Below are positions 35,766 to 43,220 of a DNA stretch of 53,561 bases, piece by piece. Under the pieces are notes generated by a model. That model had not been told where the DNA came from. It saw nothing but the letters and a program-made list of their open reading frames with translations, and did not search any database. Positions within the stretch are counted from its first letter, which is position 1; each line of letters starts with the position of its first letter. Position numbers and translations under genes: made by a program. Source of the DNA: Parafrankia elaeagni (lineage in GTDB: Bacteria > Actinomycetota > Actinomycetes > Frankiales > Frankiaceae); the NCBI RefSeq assembly GCF_000374165.1, contig NZ_KB893750.1, forward strand, positions 3,100 through 56,660, written 5' to 3'.

Positions 35766-35983
35766 GGCAGCGGCGCGGCCCGGTAGCCGAGATCTTCGAT
35801 CACCCTGACCACGTCCTGCGGCCTGTTCTGGCTGAGGTCGAGCTCGACCGTGGTGCGCCCCTGCCTGAGCGTGGTCCGGGTGCTGCGCACGCCTGGCAGG
35901 TCCTCCAGCGCGTCGTCGATGAGCAGCGAGCAGCTGCCGCAGTGCATTCCCTCGACGCGGAACGTGTGTGTGGTGACGGGCAC
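35762..35983 (-). CDS. HMA-domain metal chaperone
   Basis: 73 residues. THTFRVEGMHCGSCSLLID has the CxxC metal site of copper chaperones. GTG at 35983 with GGAG eight bases upstream. It follows the SafE-cupredoxin gene by 110 bp and overlaps the next gene by four bases, so a three-gene transcript is likely: a membrane partner, a chaperone and a His-rich protein. Confidence 0.85.
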   Translation of the reverse strand: MPVTTHTFRVEGMHCGSCSLLIDDALEDLPGVRSTRTTLRQGRTTVELDLSQNRPQDVVRVIEDLGYRAAPLP

Positions 35984-36046
35984 CGTGGGTACTCCGTTCT
36001 CCTTGTTCGATCGAAGCGGACGCGGTCGGACGGCGGGACGCGGACG

Positions 36047-36112
36047 TGGTCGGACGACGGTGATGGTGTGGTCAGACGACGGTGATGGTGTGGTCAGACG
36101 ACGGTGATGAGG
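36047..36112. repeat. 22-bp tandem repeat that copies the 3' end of the SafE-cupredoxin gene
   Basis: Three units at 36047-36068, 36069-36090 and 36091-36112 (TGGTCAGACGACGGTGATGG type). The last contains the stop codon and final codons of the SafE-type gene (minus strand), so the two other copies are duplicated gene ends lying in the spacer. Confidence 0.92.
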
Positions 36113-37224
36113 CCGGTGTACATGCCCATGCCGCACGCGTAGCGCAGCCGGCCGGGCTCCAGGACGCCCAGGTCGATCGTCGTGTCGCCCTGGGCCGGCA
36201 GGATCTCCTCGACGTCGCGGTCGGGGATGACGAAGGACTGGATGCAGCCCCGCACGTCGTCCGAGTGCACGATCAGCGTGGTGGGCACGCCGGCCCGCAC
36301 CTGGACGTTGCCCGGGCTGTAGGAGTCGGCGCGCGCGGTGATCTCCACGGTCTGGCGGCCCTCGGTGGTCGAGGCTGCTGCCGTGTCGGCCGCCGGCGGC
36401 CGGGCGAGACCGAGGGATTCGGCGAGCCGGCCGGCGGCCAGGGGCGAGCCGGCGAGCTGCAGGCCGCCGTTGAGGGTGTAGAGCCCCATCGCCAGCACGA
36501 CCAGCCCGGTGACCACGGCCAGCCGGCTGCGCCATGCGGTCGCGGCCCTGCGGGCGGCGTAGCCGAGGACGGCGAACAGCGGGCCGGTGCCGAGGACGAA
36601 CACCCCCATCGTGGCCGCGCCCGCCAGCGCGGACCCGGACGCGAGTGCCAGCGCCTCCACCGACAGCGTCACGCCGCACGGGATGAGCACGGTGGCCAGG
36701 CCGAGCAGCGCCGGTGCCAGGGCGGCCTGCGAGCGGGCGCGCCTGCGGACGATCTTCGTCCACGACGCGGGCGGTTCGACGACGACGCGGCGGAATCCGG
36801 GTACGCCCAGCTGGGCGAGACCGAACAGCACGATCAGCAGGCCGGCGCCGATCTGCAGCCAGGTGCGCGCGTCGACCGAGAGCTCCACCACGCTGCCGGC
36901 CGCTCCCAGCAAAGCCCCGAGCAGCACGTGCGAGACCAGCTTGCCGGCCAGGAACCCCCCGACCGGCGCGAGGTCGTCGCCGAGCCGCGTGTGCCAGTCC
37001 GGTTCCCTTCCCGCCTGCGGCGAGTACGCCCCCGGACGGGGCCGTGCGCGTTGGGCACGGGCCGAGTGGCGGCCTCGTGCAGGCGGGCGGCCGGGCAGCC
37101 GCGCCGATCCCGTCGCCGCGGCATGTTGCCGGGTGATCAGACCGGTCAGCAGCCCGCCCTGTACCGCGGCACAGGACACCCCGCCCGCGAAGAGGCCGGT
37201 CACGAGAACAGTTGCGAGATTCAA
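36094..37224 (-). CDS. SafE/UreH-type membrane transporter fused to a cupredoxin-like domain
   Basis: 376 residues. The first 245 form a TauE/SafE or UreH-like membrane unit: VLVTGLFAGGVSCAAVQGGLL, GKLVSHVLLGALLG, and ATVLIPCGVTLSVEALALA, with conserved Cys. A linker leads to a C-terminal cupredoxin-like domain (about 290-376): VQVRAGVPTTLIVHS, GCIQSFVIPD, and a copper-site loop RYACGMGMYTG. The fusion implies copper handling across the membrane. TTG at 37224 is chosen because NLATVLVTGLF is the family start and GGAGG lies four bases before it. An ACTA-N7-TAGT palindrome lies about 115 bp upstream. Confidence 0.82.
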   Translation of the reverse strand: MNLATVLVTGLFAGGVSCAAVQGGLLTGLITRQHAAATGSARLPGRPPARGRHSARAQRARPRPGAYSPQAGREPDWHTRLGDDLAPVGGFLAGKLVSHVLLGALLGAAGSVVELSVDARTWLQIGAGLLIVLFGLAQLGVPGFRRVVVEPPASWTKIVRRRARSQAALAPALLGLATVLIPCGVTLSVEALALASGSALAGAATMGVFVLGTGPLFAVLGYAARRAATAWRSRLAVVTGLVVLAMGLYTLNGGLQLAGSPLAAGRLAESLGLARPPAADTAAASTTEGRQTVEITARADSYSPGNVQVRAGVPTTLIVHSDDVRGCIQSFVIPDRDVEEILPAQGDTTIDLGVLEPGRLRYACGMGMYTGLITVV

Positions 37225-37337
37225 CGAACCTCCGCGACGGCGGACGTGGGCCCGACTGCCTGTCGAAGGGAGCGCCGGGACCGGGGGCAGGATCGGCACG
37301 CGGTCCCGGCGCGAGTGGCCGAAGGCCAGGCTAAACC

Positions 37338-37352
37338 ACTACTGCATGTAGT
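37338..37352. promoter_or_regulatory. ACTA-N7-TAGT palindrome A (before the SafE-cupredoxin gene)
   Basis: ACTACTGCATGTAGT, containing CTAC-N5-GTAG. It is in the divergent region between the SafE-type gene and the shortened ATPase gene and fits a BlaI/CopY-family site. Confidence 0.7.
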
Positions 37353-37518
37353 AGACAAACGGGTCGACGGTGACCGGAGGCGGTGCCCTGTGCCGCTGGC
37401 GGCGCAGGGCGGCGGCGACCGGAGCACTCGCTCCATCCAGTTCACGGCCGCCGAGACGGCGGAACTTCGTCGCGCGGACAGGTACGGTCCAACGACCCGA
37501 GGGGGCGAGTGGCCCGCA

Positions 37519-37545
37519 CCATCTACTACGAAAGTTAGTAGATGG
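37519..37545. promoter_or_regulatory. Palindrome B: CCATCTACTA-N7-TAGTAGATGG
   Basis: Perfect ten-base arms with the same ACTA-N7-TAGT centre as palindrome A, about 84 bp before the ATG at 37629. It is the strongest of the four sites. Confidence 0.78.
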
Positions 37546-37628
37546 TGAAGGTCGGCGGTTCGTCGCTCTCGGTCCGTCTCCGGGCCAGGTCGCGGGCCAG
37601 GCGCGGTTGTTCGCGGGAGGAGCCGGTC

Positions 37629-38225
37629 ATGTCTTCACGGGTGGACGACGGCCGGACGTCGACCGTGGTTCTGGAGGTCTCCGGGCTGCGGTGGGCGACG
37701 GAGAAGGCGCGCGTGGAGGCCATGCTGGGCCGGCGCCCAGGGGTGGTCGAGGTGGCGGCGAACCCGGTGGCGCAGACCGCGCTGGTCCGGTTCGACCCGG
37801 AACGGACCTCGACGGCGCAGCTGGCGGGCTGGATTCGCGACTGCGGGTACCACTGCGACGGACGGTCCGTTCCGGCGCACATCTGTGATCCCCTCGCCGA
37901 ACCGGGGCGGCCCCCGGAAGCGGAGGTGGTGCTCATGCGCTCCGACCCGCTGGACGTTCCCGCCGCCCTGCTCGTCGGCCGCGCCACCGTCCGCAAGATG
38001 CGCCAGAACCTGGCCTGGGCCATCGGCTACAACACGGTCGCGTTGCCGATCGCCGCAGGTGCCTTCGAACCCGTCGTCGGGCTCACGCTACGACCCGAGA
38101 TCGCCGCGCTGACCATGTCCGGGTCCAGCCTCCTGGTCGCCGTGAACGCCCTGCTGCTCAAACGACAGAAGCTGCCGAGGACGTCGGGCGGGCGGCAAGG
38201 TGTCGCAGCGGCCGATCTCGCCTGA
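37629..38225 (+). CDS. Shortened P-type ATPase: HMA domain plus last membrane helices
   Basis: 198 residues. Residues 10-85 are HMA-like, ending GYHCDGRSVPAHICDP as in large heavy-metal ATPases, but the CxxC is lacking (LEVSGLRWATEKARVE). The sequence then jumps to EVVLMRSDPLDVPAALLVGRATVRKMRQNLAWAIGYNTVALPIAAG-type sequence (in part), the segment after the ATP-binding hinge, with helices 7-8 incl. the YN pair and MSGSSLLVAVNALLLKR. The actuator, phosphorylation and nucleotide domains and CPC helix are missing, so it cannot hydrolyse ATP. The frame is intact, with GGAGGAG before ATG 37629 and an operator upstream, so it may be expressed. Confidence 0.8.
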   Translation: MSSRVDDGRTSTVVLEVSGLRWATEKARVEAMLGRRPGVVEVAANPVAQTALVRFDPERTSTAQLAGWIRDCGYHCDGRSVPAHICDPLAEPGRPPEAEVVLMRSDPLDVPAALLVGRATVRKMRQNLAWAIGYNTVALPIAAGAFEPVVGLTLRPEIAALTMSGSSLLVAVNALLLKRQKLPRTSGGRQGVAAADLA

Positions 38226-38266
38226 GCCGAGGGCGGGTGGCCGACGAGCCCTCGAACGGAACATCC

Positions 38267-38281
38267 ACTATGCAGCGTAGT
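38267..38281. promoter_or_regulatory. ACTA-N7-TAGT palindrome C
   Basis: ACTATGCAGCGTAGT, about 40 bp after the shortened ATPase gene and 212 bp before the DUF6153-like gene. Core CTAT-N5-GTAG has one mismatched arm base. Confidence 0.6.
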
Positions 38282-38431
38282 AGTCGTCCTCCGGAATGTC
38301 GCTGCGCGGTGGCCTTGTCGTGCCCCTGCGACCAAGGAGCCCTGGGCATTCTCGCCAGGGGAGAAGGACTGATGGCTCCTCCTGGGAGGCACCTCGCACG
38401 CACCCATGGGCGAACGGTCGCGGCGTCGACA

Positions 38432-38446
38432 ACTAGCCGCGGTAGT
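38432..38446. promoter_or_regulatory. ACTA-N7-TAGT palindrome D
   Basis: ACTAGCCGCGGTAGT, 33 bp before the GTG start of the DUF6153-like gene, where it would cover a promoter or the transcript start. Its centre is 165 bp from palindrome C. Confidence 0.6.
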
Positions 38447-38478
38447 AGTCTGCGGGCGACGGCCGGGGAAGAGGTGAC

Positions 38479-38886
38479 GTGACGCGCTGCGAAGCACCGG
38501 CACGACACGGCGGGCTCTGGGCTCGGCTCACACTCGTGTCAGCCGTCCTGCTCGGGCTGCTGGCGATGCACGCCGGCCTGGCCGCGCCGGCGCACACGCG
38601 CGCTTCGCCGCCCTGCGTCGAGAAAACCGATCGCGACCTTCACCCCCACTGGTCCCACTCGCACGAGCCCGGGGCCGAACACCACGGCCACCAGGGCGCG
38701 CTCTGCTCGGCGGTGTTCCGTGACGACCCCGAACCGGTTTCCCCGGGCGGCGAACAGCATGGCCTGGCGGCCACCTCCGTCTCCTTCGGAGCCTCCGCCT
38801 TCACCAGGGCGCGGGGAGACCCACCGCGGACGCCGCCGCCTCGGCACGTGACCGACCTGTCTGTCCATTGCGTGTGGCGGCTGTGA
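38479..38886 (+). CDS. DUF6153-like small exported His-rich protein
   Basis: 135 residues. N-terminal membrane helix or signal (LTLVSAVLLGLLAMHAGLAAPAHT, whose MHAGLA resembles the family's MHGLA), a His-rich middle (HPHWSHSHEPGAEHHGHQ) and a short conserved-looking end (TDLSVHCVWRL) like the terminal LCVLRI of DUF6153 proteins, which commonly sit beside DUF305 genes in actinobacteria. Probably metal-binding outside the cell. GTG at 38479 after GAAGAGG. Next gene follows after 91 bp. Confidence 0.65.
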   Translation: MTRCEAPARHGGLWARLTLVSAVLLGLLAMHAGLAAPAHTRASPPCVEKTDRDLHPHWSHSHEPGAEHHGHQGALCSAVFRDDPEPVSPGGEQHGLAATSVSFGASAFTRARGDPPRTPPPRHVTDLSVHCVWRL

Positions 38887-38977
38887 GCGGATCGGCGCCG
38901 GACGTCGCGCACGCCTGTCGGCGCGCTCGACGGCTCCGGCCTCAGCTCCGTTGGCAACCCGACACCGAGGACGACTC

Positions 38978-39601
38978 GTGCGAAGAAGACACCACCCTGG
39001 ACTCGCCGCCGTAGCACTGGCCCTGACGGCCACGCTCACGGCGTGTGGGGGCGACGGCACCCCGACGGCGCCTTCGTCCGCGACGGCGGGAAGCAGCAGC
39101 GGCGTCGACGACGCCGTCAACGCCGACGACTACAACAACGCGGACGTGATGTTCGCCCAGATGATGATCCCGCACCACCAGCAGGCTGTGGAGATGGCGG
39201 AGCTGGCACCCGGCCGTGCTGCCGACCCGGCGGTGCTCACGCTGGCCCAGCAGATCGGGACCGCGCAGGCACCGGAGATCGAGACGATGACCGGCTGGCT
39301 TGCGACGTGGGGTCGACCCACCGCCATGCCCGGCGCCGGGGGTCACGGCGGCGGCCACAGCACCGACGGCATGGGAATGATGTCGGAGGACGACATGACC
39401 GCTCTCCGGAGAGCGTCCGGTCAGGACTTCGACCGCATGTTCCTGGAGATGATGATCCGGCACCACGGGGGTGCGATCGCGATGGCACGCACCGAACAGC
39501 GGGACGGGCGGTTCCCCGACGCCGTCGCCCTGGCAGGGGCGATCGAGTCCACCCAGGCCGCAGAAGTCGAAACCATGAAGGGTCTGCTCGGTACCGGATA
39601 G
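38978..39601 (+). CDS. DUF305 lipoprotein
   Basis: 207 residues. Lipoprotein signal with lipobox LTAC (ALTATLTACGG). Two DUF305 (ferritin-like) halves carry repeated sites: DVMFAQMMIPHHQQAVEMAELA and MFLEMMIRHHGGAIAMARTE, with a His/Gly/Met-rich link (GGHGGGHSTDGMGMM). These proteins are often induced by copper or in metal-resistance islands, and the HH and Met residues suit Cu(I) binding. GTG at 38978 is used because the signal peptide then begins with arginines; TTG 38951 is an alternative. Confidence 0.88.
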   Translation: MRRRHHPGLAAVALALTATLTACGGDGTPTAPSSATAGSSSGVDDAVNADDYNNADVMFAQMMIPHHQQAVEMAELAPGRAADPAVLTLAQQIGTAQAPEIETMTGWLATWGRPTAMPGAGGHGGGHSTDGMGMMSEDDMTALRRASGQDFDRMFLEMMIRHHGGAIAMARTEQRDGRFPDAVALAGAIESTQAAEVETMKGLLGTG

Positions 39602-39609
39602 CCGATGCA

Positions 39610-39650
39610 GGGCCCTGGGGCGCCGGCGTACGGCCCGCGCCCCAGGGCCC
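39610..39650. terminator. Strong stem-loop after the DUF305 gene
   Basis: GGGCCCTGGGGCGC (39610-39623) pairs perfectly with GCGCCCCAGGGCCC (39637-39650), loop 13 nt, nine bases after the stop. There is no T-run, so it is either a U-less terminator common in high-GC genomes or an mRNA-end stabiliser before the repressor gene. Confidence 0.6.
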
Positions 39651-39749
39651 CTCGGGTCCCAGGTGCGACACTCGGCACGACGAGAACGAGATGTCCGTCG
39701 CGGGGAGGGCCCTGGCGACGGGGCGGCTGACGACCGGAAGGGCGGAACG

Positions 39750-40154
39750 GTGGAACGGCTGGGAGACCTCGAAAGTGAGGTCATGGACCAGTTGTGGGCG
39801 GCCCGCGGCCCGGTCTCCGTGCGCGGCGTGCGAGACGCCCTGCAGTCCACGAGGCCGCTCGCCTACACCACCGTCATGACCGTCATGGACCGGCTCTTCC
39901 ACAAGGGGTGGCTCGTCCGGGATCGTGTCGGCCGTTCCTACCAGTACCGCCCCGCGCTCAGCAGGGGCGAGTACACCGCCAGAATGATGCGCGACGTGCT
40001 GTCCATGACCGACGACAGAGGGCTGGCGCTGCTGCACTTCGTCGACACCATGGCCCCCGCCGAATACGAGGCACTCCAGGAAGCCCTGCGCTGGCACCGA
40101 AGCCGTCCTCCCCGGGCGGCCGAACCACCGTGCGTCGAGGACGGGACCTCGTGA
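39750..40154 (+). CDS. BlaI/MecI/CopY-family repressor (copper-island copy)
   Basis: 134 residues, normal family length without the tail of the other copy. Winged helix: MERLGDLESEVMDQLWAARGPVSVRGVRDAL, recognition region AYTTVMTVMDRLFHKGWLVR. C-terminal dimer half ends ALQEALRWH. GTG at 39750 after GGAAGGG. Its stop overlaps the M56 protease start (GTGA), so the pair is translated together. It probably binds the four ACTA-N7-TAGT palindromes nearby; none lies directly in front of its own gene, so it may be co-transcribed with the DUF genes. Confidence 0.88.
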   Translation: MERLGDLESEVMDQLWAARGPVSVRGVRDALQSTRPLAYTTVMTVMDRLFHKGWLVRDRVGRSYQYRPALSRGEYTARMMRDVLSMTDDRGLALLHFVDTMAPAEYEALQEALRWHRSRPPRAAEPPCVEDGTS

Positions 40155-41128
40155 GTCTCGCCCTCCTGGTCGCCTATGTCACCGCCGTCGGAGTCCTGTT
40201 CCCTCGCCGGCTCGCCCGGGCCGCCTGGACCTCGCACGCACCCCGCCTGGCCGCAGGCACCTGGCTCGTCACGGCTGTCTCCGTCCTGAGCGTCGCTTTG
40301 CTGGCCGCGGCGGTCCTCGTGACCCCGCTGCACACCCTCGGTGACGCCTTCGTGCTCCTCCTGCAGGGCTGCGGGTGGCCACCGCAACTGCGTGCGCCGT
40401 CCGGACCGGGCGAGTACGCCGGCCTGGCCATCATCAGCTGGATGGTGGGCAGGACCGTCCTCTCGGGCTTCGTGGTCTGCCGGGCAGCGCGGCGCGAACG
40501 CCGTCGACATCGCTGCGACCTCCACCTGCTGGGCGAGCCGGCCGGGACCGGCGTGGTCGTCCTCGACCATCCGCAGCCGAGCGCGTTCTGCGTTCCCGGT
40601 GACGGCGGGCACATCGTGCTGACGCGCGGGGCCCTGGATGTCCTCTCACCCGCGGAACTGGCAGCCGTCCTCGCCCACGAACGAGCCCACCTGAGCGGCC
40701 GTCACCACGTCATCGTCCTTCTCCCCGCCATCCTCGCCACCGCGTTCCCGCGCCTGCCGCTCTTCACCCTCGCGCTGAGCGAGGTCCGTCGGCTCGTGGA
40801 GCTCGCAGCCGACGACAGGGCGCTGCGCCGCGCCACTCCGGTCACCCTCGCGCAGGCCGTCCTCCGCCTTGCCGCACCCGCCTCGGCCCAGCACCCGGCT
40901 ACGGGCACGTTCCACGCGGCCGGCACCGCAACCACCGAACGAGTGCTCCGCCTCGTCACTCCACGGCCCCGCCGCGCACGGCTCGCCATGCTCTCCAGGC
41001 TGTTGGTCGCGGTCTCGCTCGCGGCCACACCACTGGCGGCCGTCGTCCTGCCGGCCGTTACCGACCTCGCCTCCCACTGCACTGAGGTGACCACTTCACG
41101 TCATCCTGCCGAGATCGACCGCGGATAG
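40151..41128 (+). CDS. M56 (BlaR1-type) membrane metallopeptidase (copper-island copy)
   Basis: 325 residues with helices near 1-20, 35-60, 90-115 and at both ends of the C-terminal part. The zinc motif HERAH is in AVLAHERAHLSGRHH, and VELAADDRALRRA supplies the downstream ligand. Upstream, VVLDHPQPSAFCVPGDGGHIVLT is the typical gluzincin-minigluzincin fold start. No external sensor domain. It should act as antirepressor for the BlaI-family partner it overlaps. The signal may be metal, judging by neighbours; this is inference. It converges with the SMP-30-like gene, 22 bp apart. Confidence 0.87.
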   Translation: MSLALLVAYVTAVGVLFPRRLARAAWTSHAPRLAAGTWLVTAVSVLSVALLAAAVLVTPLHTLGDAFVLLLQGCGWPPQLRAPSGPGEYAGLAIISWMVGRTVLSGFVVCRAARRERRRHRCDLHLLGEPAGTGVVVLDHPQPSAFCVPGDGGHIVLTRGALDVLSPAELAAVLAHERAHLSGRHHVIVLLPAILATAFPRLPLFTLALSEVRRLVELAADDRALRRATPVTLAQAVLRLAAPASAQHPATGTFHAAGTATTERVLRLVTPRPRRARLAMLSRLLVAVSLAATPLAAVVLPAVTDLASHCTEVTTSRHPAEIDRG

Positions 41129-41150
41129 ACGACGTCGAGGCTGCCGCGCG

Positions 41151-42404
41151 TCAGCTGAGTTCGGTGGGCAGAGGGAGACGGGCGAGGCCGCGGTCCGCGA
41201 GGGAGCCGAAGGTGACGTGGCCGTCGTGGGGCAGGGCGGAGCTGACCGCCCAGAAGCGGCCGGTGGTGTCGTGGAAGCTGAACACCGGTTCGCCTTCGGG
41301 GCTGAGGACCTGGGCGAAGCCGTACTGCCCGCGCAGGCCCTCCCCCTCGCCCGGGGGCAGCGCGGCGATCTGCCGGCGCAGGTCGGCGCTGGTGGCCAGC
41401 GCGTCGACGGCGTCCGAGCGAAGGTCGCTGCCGCCGACCCACACCCGGCCCCGGTCGTCGATGACGATGTTGTCGGGGCCGTTGACGAGCGACGGCCCGA
41501 ACTGTTCCGTCGTGCCTTCTCGCCCGTCGTCGAGCCACACCCGGGTGAGACGGAAGCGGAACGACTCGGCGACGAGGACATGGCTCTCGTCGGCGGCGAC
41601 GTCCACCCCGTTCGCGAAGTACAGGCCGTCGGCCACGACGTCGGTGACGCCGGTCGCCGGCTCGTAGCGCAACAGCCGGCCGCTGGGCCGACCGTCGAGA
41701 AAGTCGTTCGGGAACCCGGGGAGGTAGACGGTGCTGGCCTCGGTGAAGTAGATCGTTCCGTCATCGGCGATCGTGACCTCGTCGGCGAAGAAGATCAGGT
41801 TGCCGTCGATCCGGTCGGTGAGGACCCAGGAGTCCCCGGTGGTGACGTTCACCGCCATGATGCCCTGTTCGACGACGGCGGCGATCAGGACGTCTCGCGA
41901 GTAGGCGGCGAGGCCGAGCGCCCGGCCGTCCAGGGCGGCGACGCGTTCGATGGTCCCGATGCCGCCGCCGGCGTCCTGGGTGAGGCGCCAGATGCCGCCG
42001 TCGGCGGTGGCGGTGTAGAGATGGCCGTCGAGGCCGACGGCGACGTCCTCGGCGCCCTCGAGTTCCTCCTCGCCGACGATCTGCGCGTTCTCGATCAGCT
42101 GGTTCGCCGCCAGTGGTCCGTCCAACGCGGGTCGGGGTGGGAGGTCCGTCCACACCACGGGCTCGAAGCCGGGTGGCAGCACCTCGACGTGACGGTCCAC
42201 CGCCGGGCCCGACGGTTCCCGGCGGGGAAGCTCGGGCCGCCCGTCGGGCCCGACGGCGTCCGAAGCGGTGGAGGCGCCGGTGGCTGGGCCGCTCGCGGCG
42301 GAAGCGGCGGAAGCGCTGTCGGAGTCACCGCCGGAGCAGGCGGCAGCGGCGAGCAGGCCCGTGACGAGCAGGGCGGCCGCGAGGGGGCGGTGGAGGTTTC
42401 TCAT
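41151..42404 (-). CDS. SMP-30/strictosidine-synthase-like lipoprotein
   Basis: 417 residues. Lipoprotein signal ending AAAACSGG. After a Ser/Ala linker comes a six-bladed propeller like SMP-30, gluconolactonase or strictosidine synthase-like proteins: GAEDVAVGLDGHLYTATADGGIWRL, DEVTIADDGTIYFTEAS, YFANGVDVAADESHVLVAES (each partly quoted), PDNIVIDDRGRVWVGG. The enzyme activity, perhaps a lactonase or esterase, is not fixed. It is divergent from the response regulator gene; a phased repeat box lies between them, so it is a probable target of that two-component system. Confidence 0.83.
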   Translation of the reverse strand: MRNLHRPLAAALLVTGLLAAAACSGGDSDSASAASAASGPATGASTASDAVGPDGRPELPRREPSGPAVDRHVEVLPPGFEPVVWTDLPPRPALDGPLAANQLIENAQIVGEEELEGAEDVAVGLDGHLYTATADGGIWRLTQDAGGGIGTIERVAALDGRALGLAAYSRDVLIAAVVEQGIMAVNVTTGDSWVLTDRIDGNLIFFADEVTIADDGTIYFTEASTVYLPGFPNDFLDGRPSGRLLRYEPATGVTDVVADGLYFANGVDVAADESHVLVAESFRFRLTRVWLDDGREGTTEQFGPSLVNGPDNIVIDDRGRVWVGGSDLRSDAVDALATSADLRRQIAALPPGEGEGLRGQYGFAQVLSPEGEPVFSFHDTTGRFWAVSSALPHDGHVTFGSLADRGLARLPLPTELS

Positions 42405-42448
42405 GGTCGAGAGCAGAACAGCCCGGCCTCAGCCGGCGCTCCGCGCAA

Positions 42449-42507
42449 CCTCAGGCCTCCCTCAGGACGCGTGGACGAGCCGCCTTCGTCCTGAGCCCGT
42501 CCTGAGG
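42449..42507. promoter_or_regulatory. Phased direct-repeat box for an OmpR-family regulator
   Basis: CCTCAGG at 42449 and 42460 (11-bp period), then the complementary CCTGAG at 42490 and 42501 (again 11 bp). OmpR-family dimers bind direct repeats at 11-bp phase. The box lies between the divergent lipoprotein and response regulator genes. Confidence 0.65.
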
Positions 42508-42529
42508 TCGGGATGTTTGACTGTCCGGT

Positions 42530-43216
42530 ATGCGGCCCCGACTGCTCCTGGTCGACGACGACGACGCCATCCGCGACATGGTCGGGACGGCGCTGCGGTA
42601 CGCGGGCTTCGAGACGACCGTCGCGGTGGACGGCCGCGATGCGCTGGCCAGGCTCGCGGAGATGACACCCGATCTGATCGTCCTCGACGTGCTGATGCCG
42701 GGGCTGGACGGCCTCGAGGTGTGCCGGCGTCTGCGCGGGCGGGGTGAGACGACGCCGATCATCTTCCTCACGGCACGGGCCTCGAGCCGCGACGTCCTCG
42801 AGGGGTTCGGGCGGGGCGGGGACGACTACGTGACCAAGCCGTTCGTCCTCGACGAGCTGGTGGCGCGCATCCGCGCGGTGCTGCACCGGGCCGGGTCGTC
42901 GACGTCCGGGACGTCGCTGACCTGCGCCGACCTGGTGCTGCACGAGGAGCGCCACGAGGTGCGCCGCGCCGGGCAGCGGATCGAGCTGTCGCCCACCGAG
43001 TTCAGCCTGCTGCGCTACCTGATGACCAACCAGGGCCGGGTGCTGTCCAAGCACCAGATTCTGGACCGGGTGTGGAACCAGGATCTCGACGGTGACGGAC
43101 ACGTCGTGGAGACGTACATCAGCACGCTGCGCCGCCGTCTGGACGTGGGCGGCGACGGGCCGCTGATCCACACGATCCGAGGCGTGGGCTACACGCTCCG
43201 GCCCGCCGGGGAGTGA
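42530..43216 (+). CDS. OmpR/PhoB-family response regulator
   Basis: 228 residues. Receiver domain with acid pocket VDDDD, phosphorylation site Asp53 in LIVLDVLMPG, Thr in LTARAS and Lys in VTKPF. C-terminal winged helix (about 130-225) with ELSPTEFSLLRYLMTNQGRVLSKHQIL and VVETYISTLRRRLD. ATG at 42530. The cognate kinase starts five bases after the stop, in one operon. Confidence 0.95.
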   Translation: MRPRLLLVDDDDAIRDMVGTALRYAGFETTVAVDGRDALARLAEMTPDLIVLDVLMPGLDGLEVCRRLRGRGETTPIIFLTARASSRDVLEGFGRGGDDYVTKPFVLDELVARIRAVLHRAGSSTSGTSLTCADLVLHEERHEVRRAGQRIELSPTEFSLLRYLMTNQGRVLSKHQILDRVWNQDLDGDGHVVETYISTLRRRLDVGGDGPLIHTIRGVGYTLRPAGE

Positions 43217-43220
43217 TCCC

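Noticed and set aside
38237-38482. Possible 81-residue gene between the shortened ATPase and the DUF6153-like gene
   Set aside because: It has no ribosome site or family resemblance and it contains palindromes C and D, which fit a regulatory spacer better.
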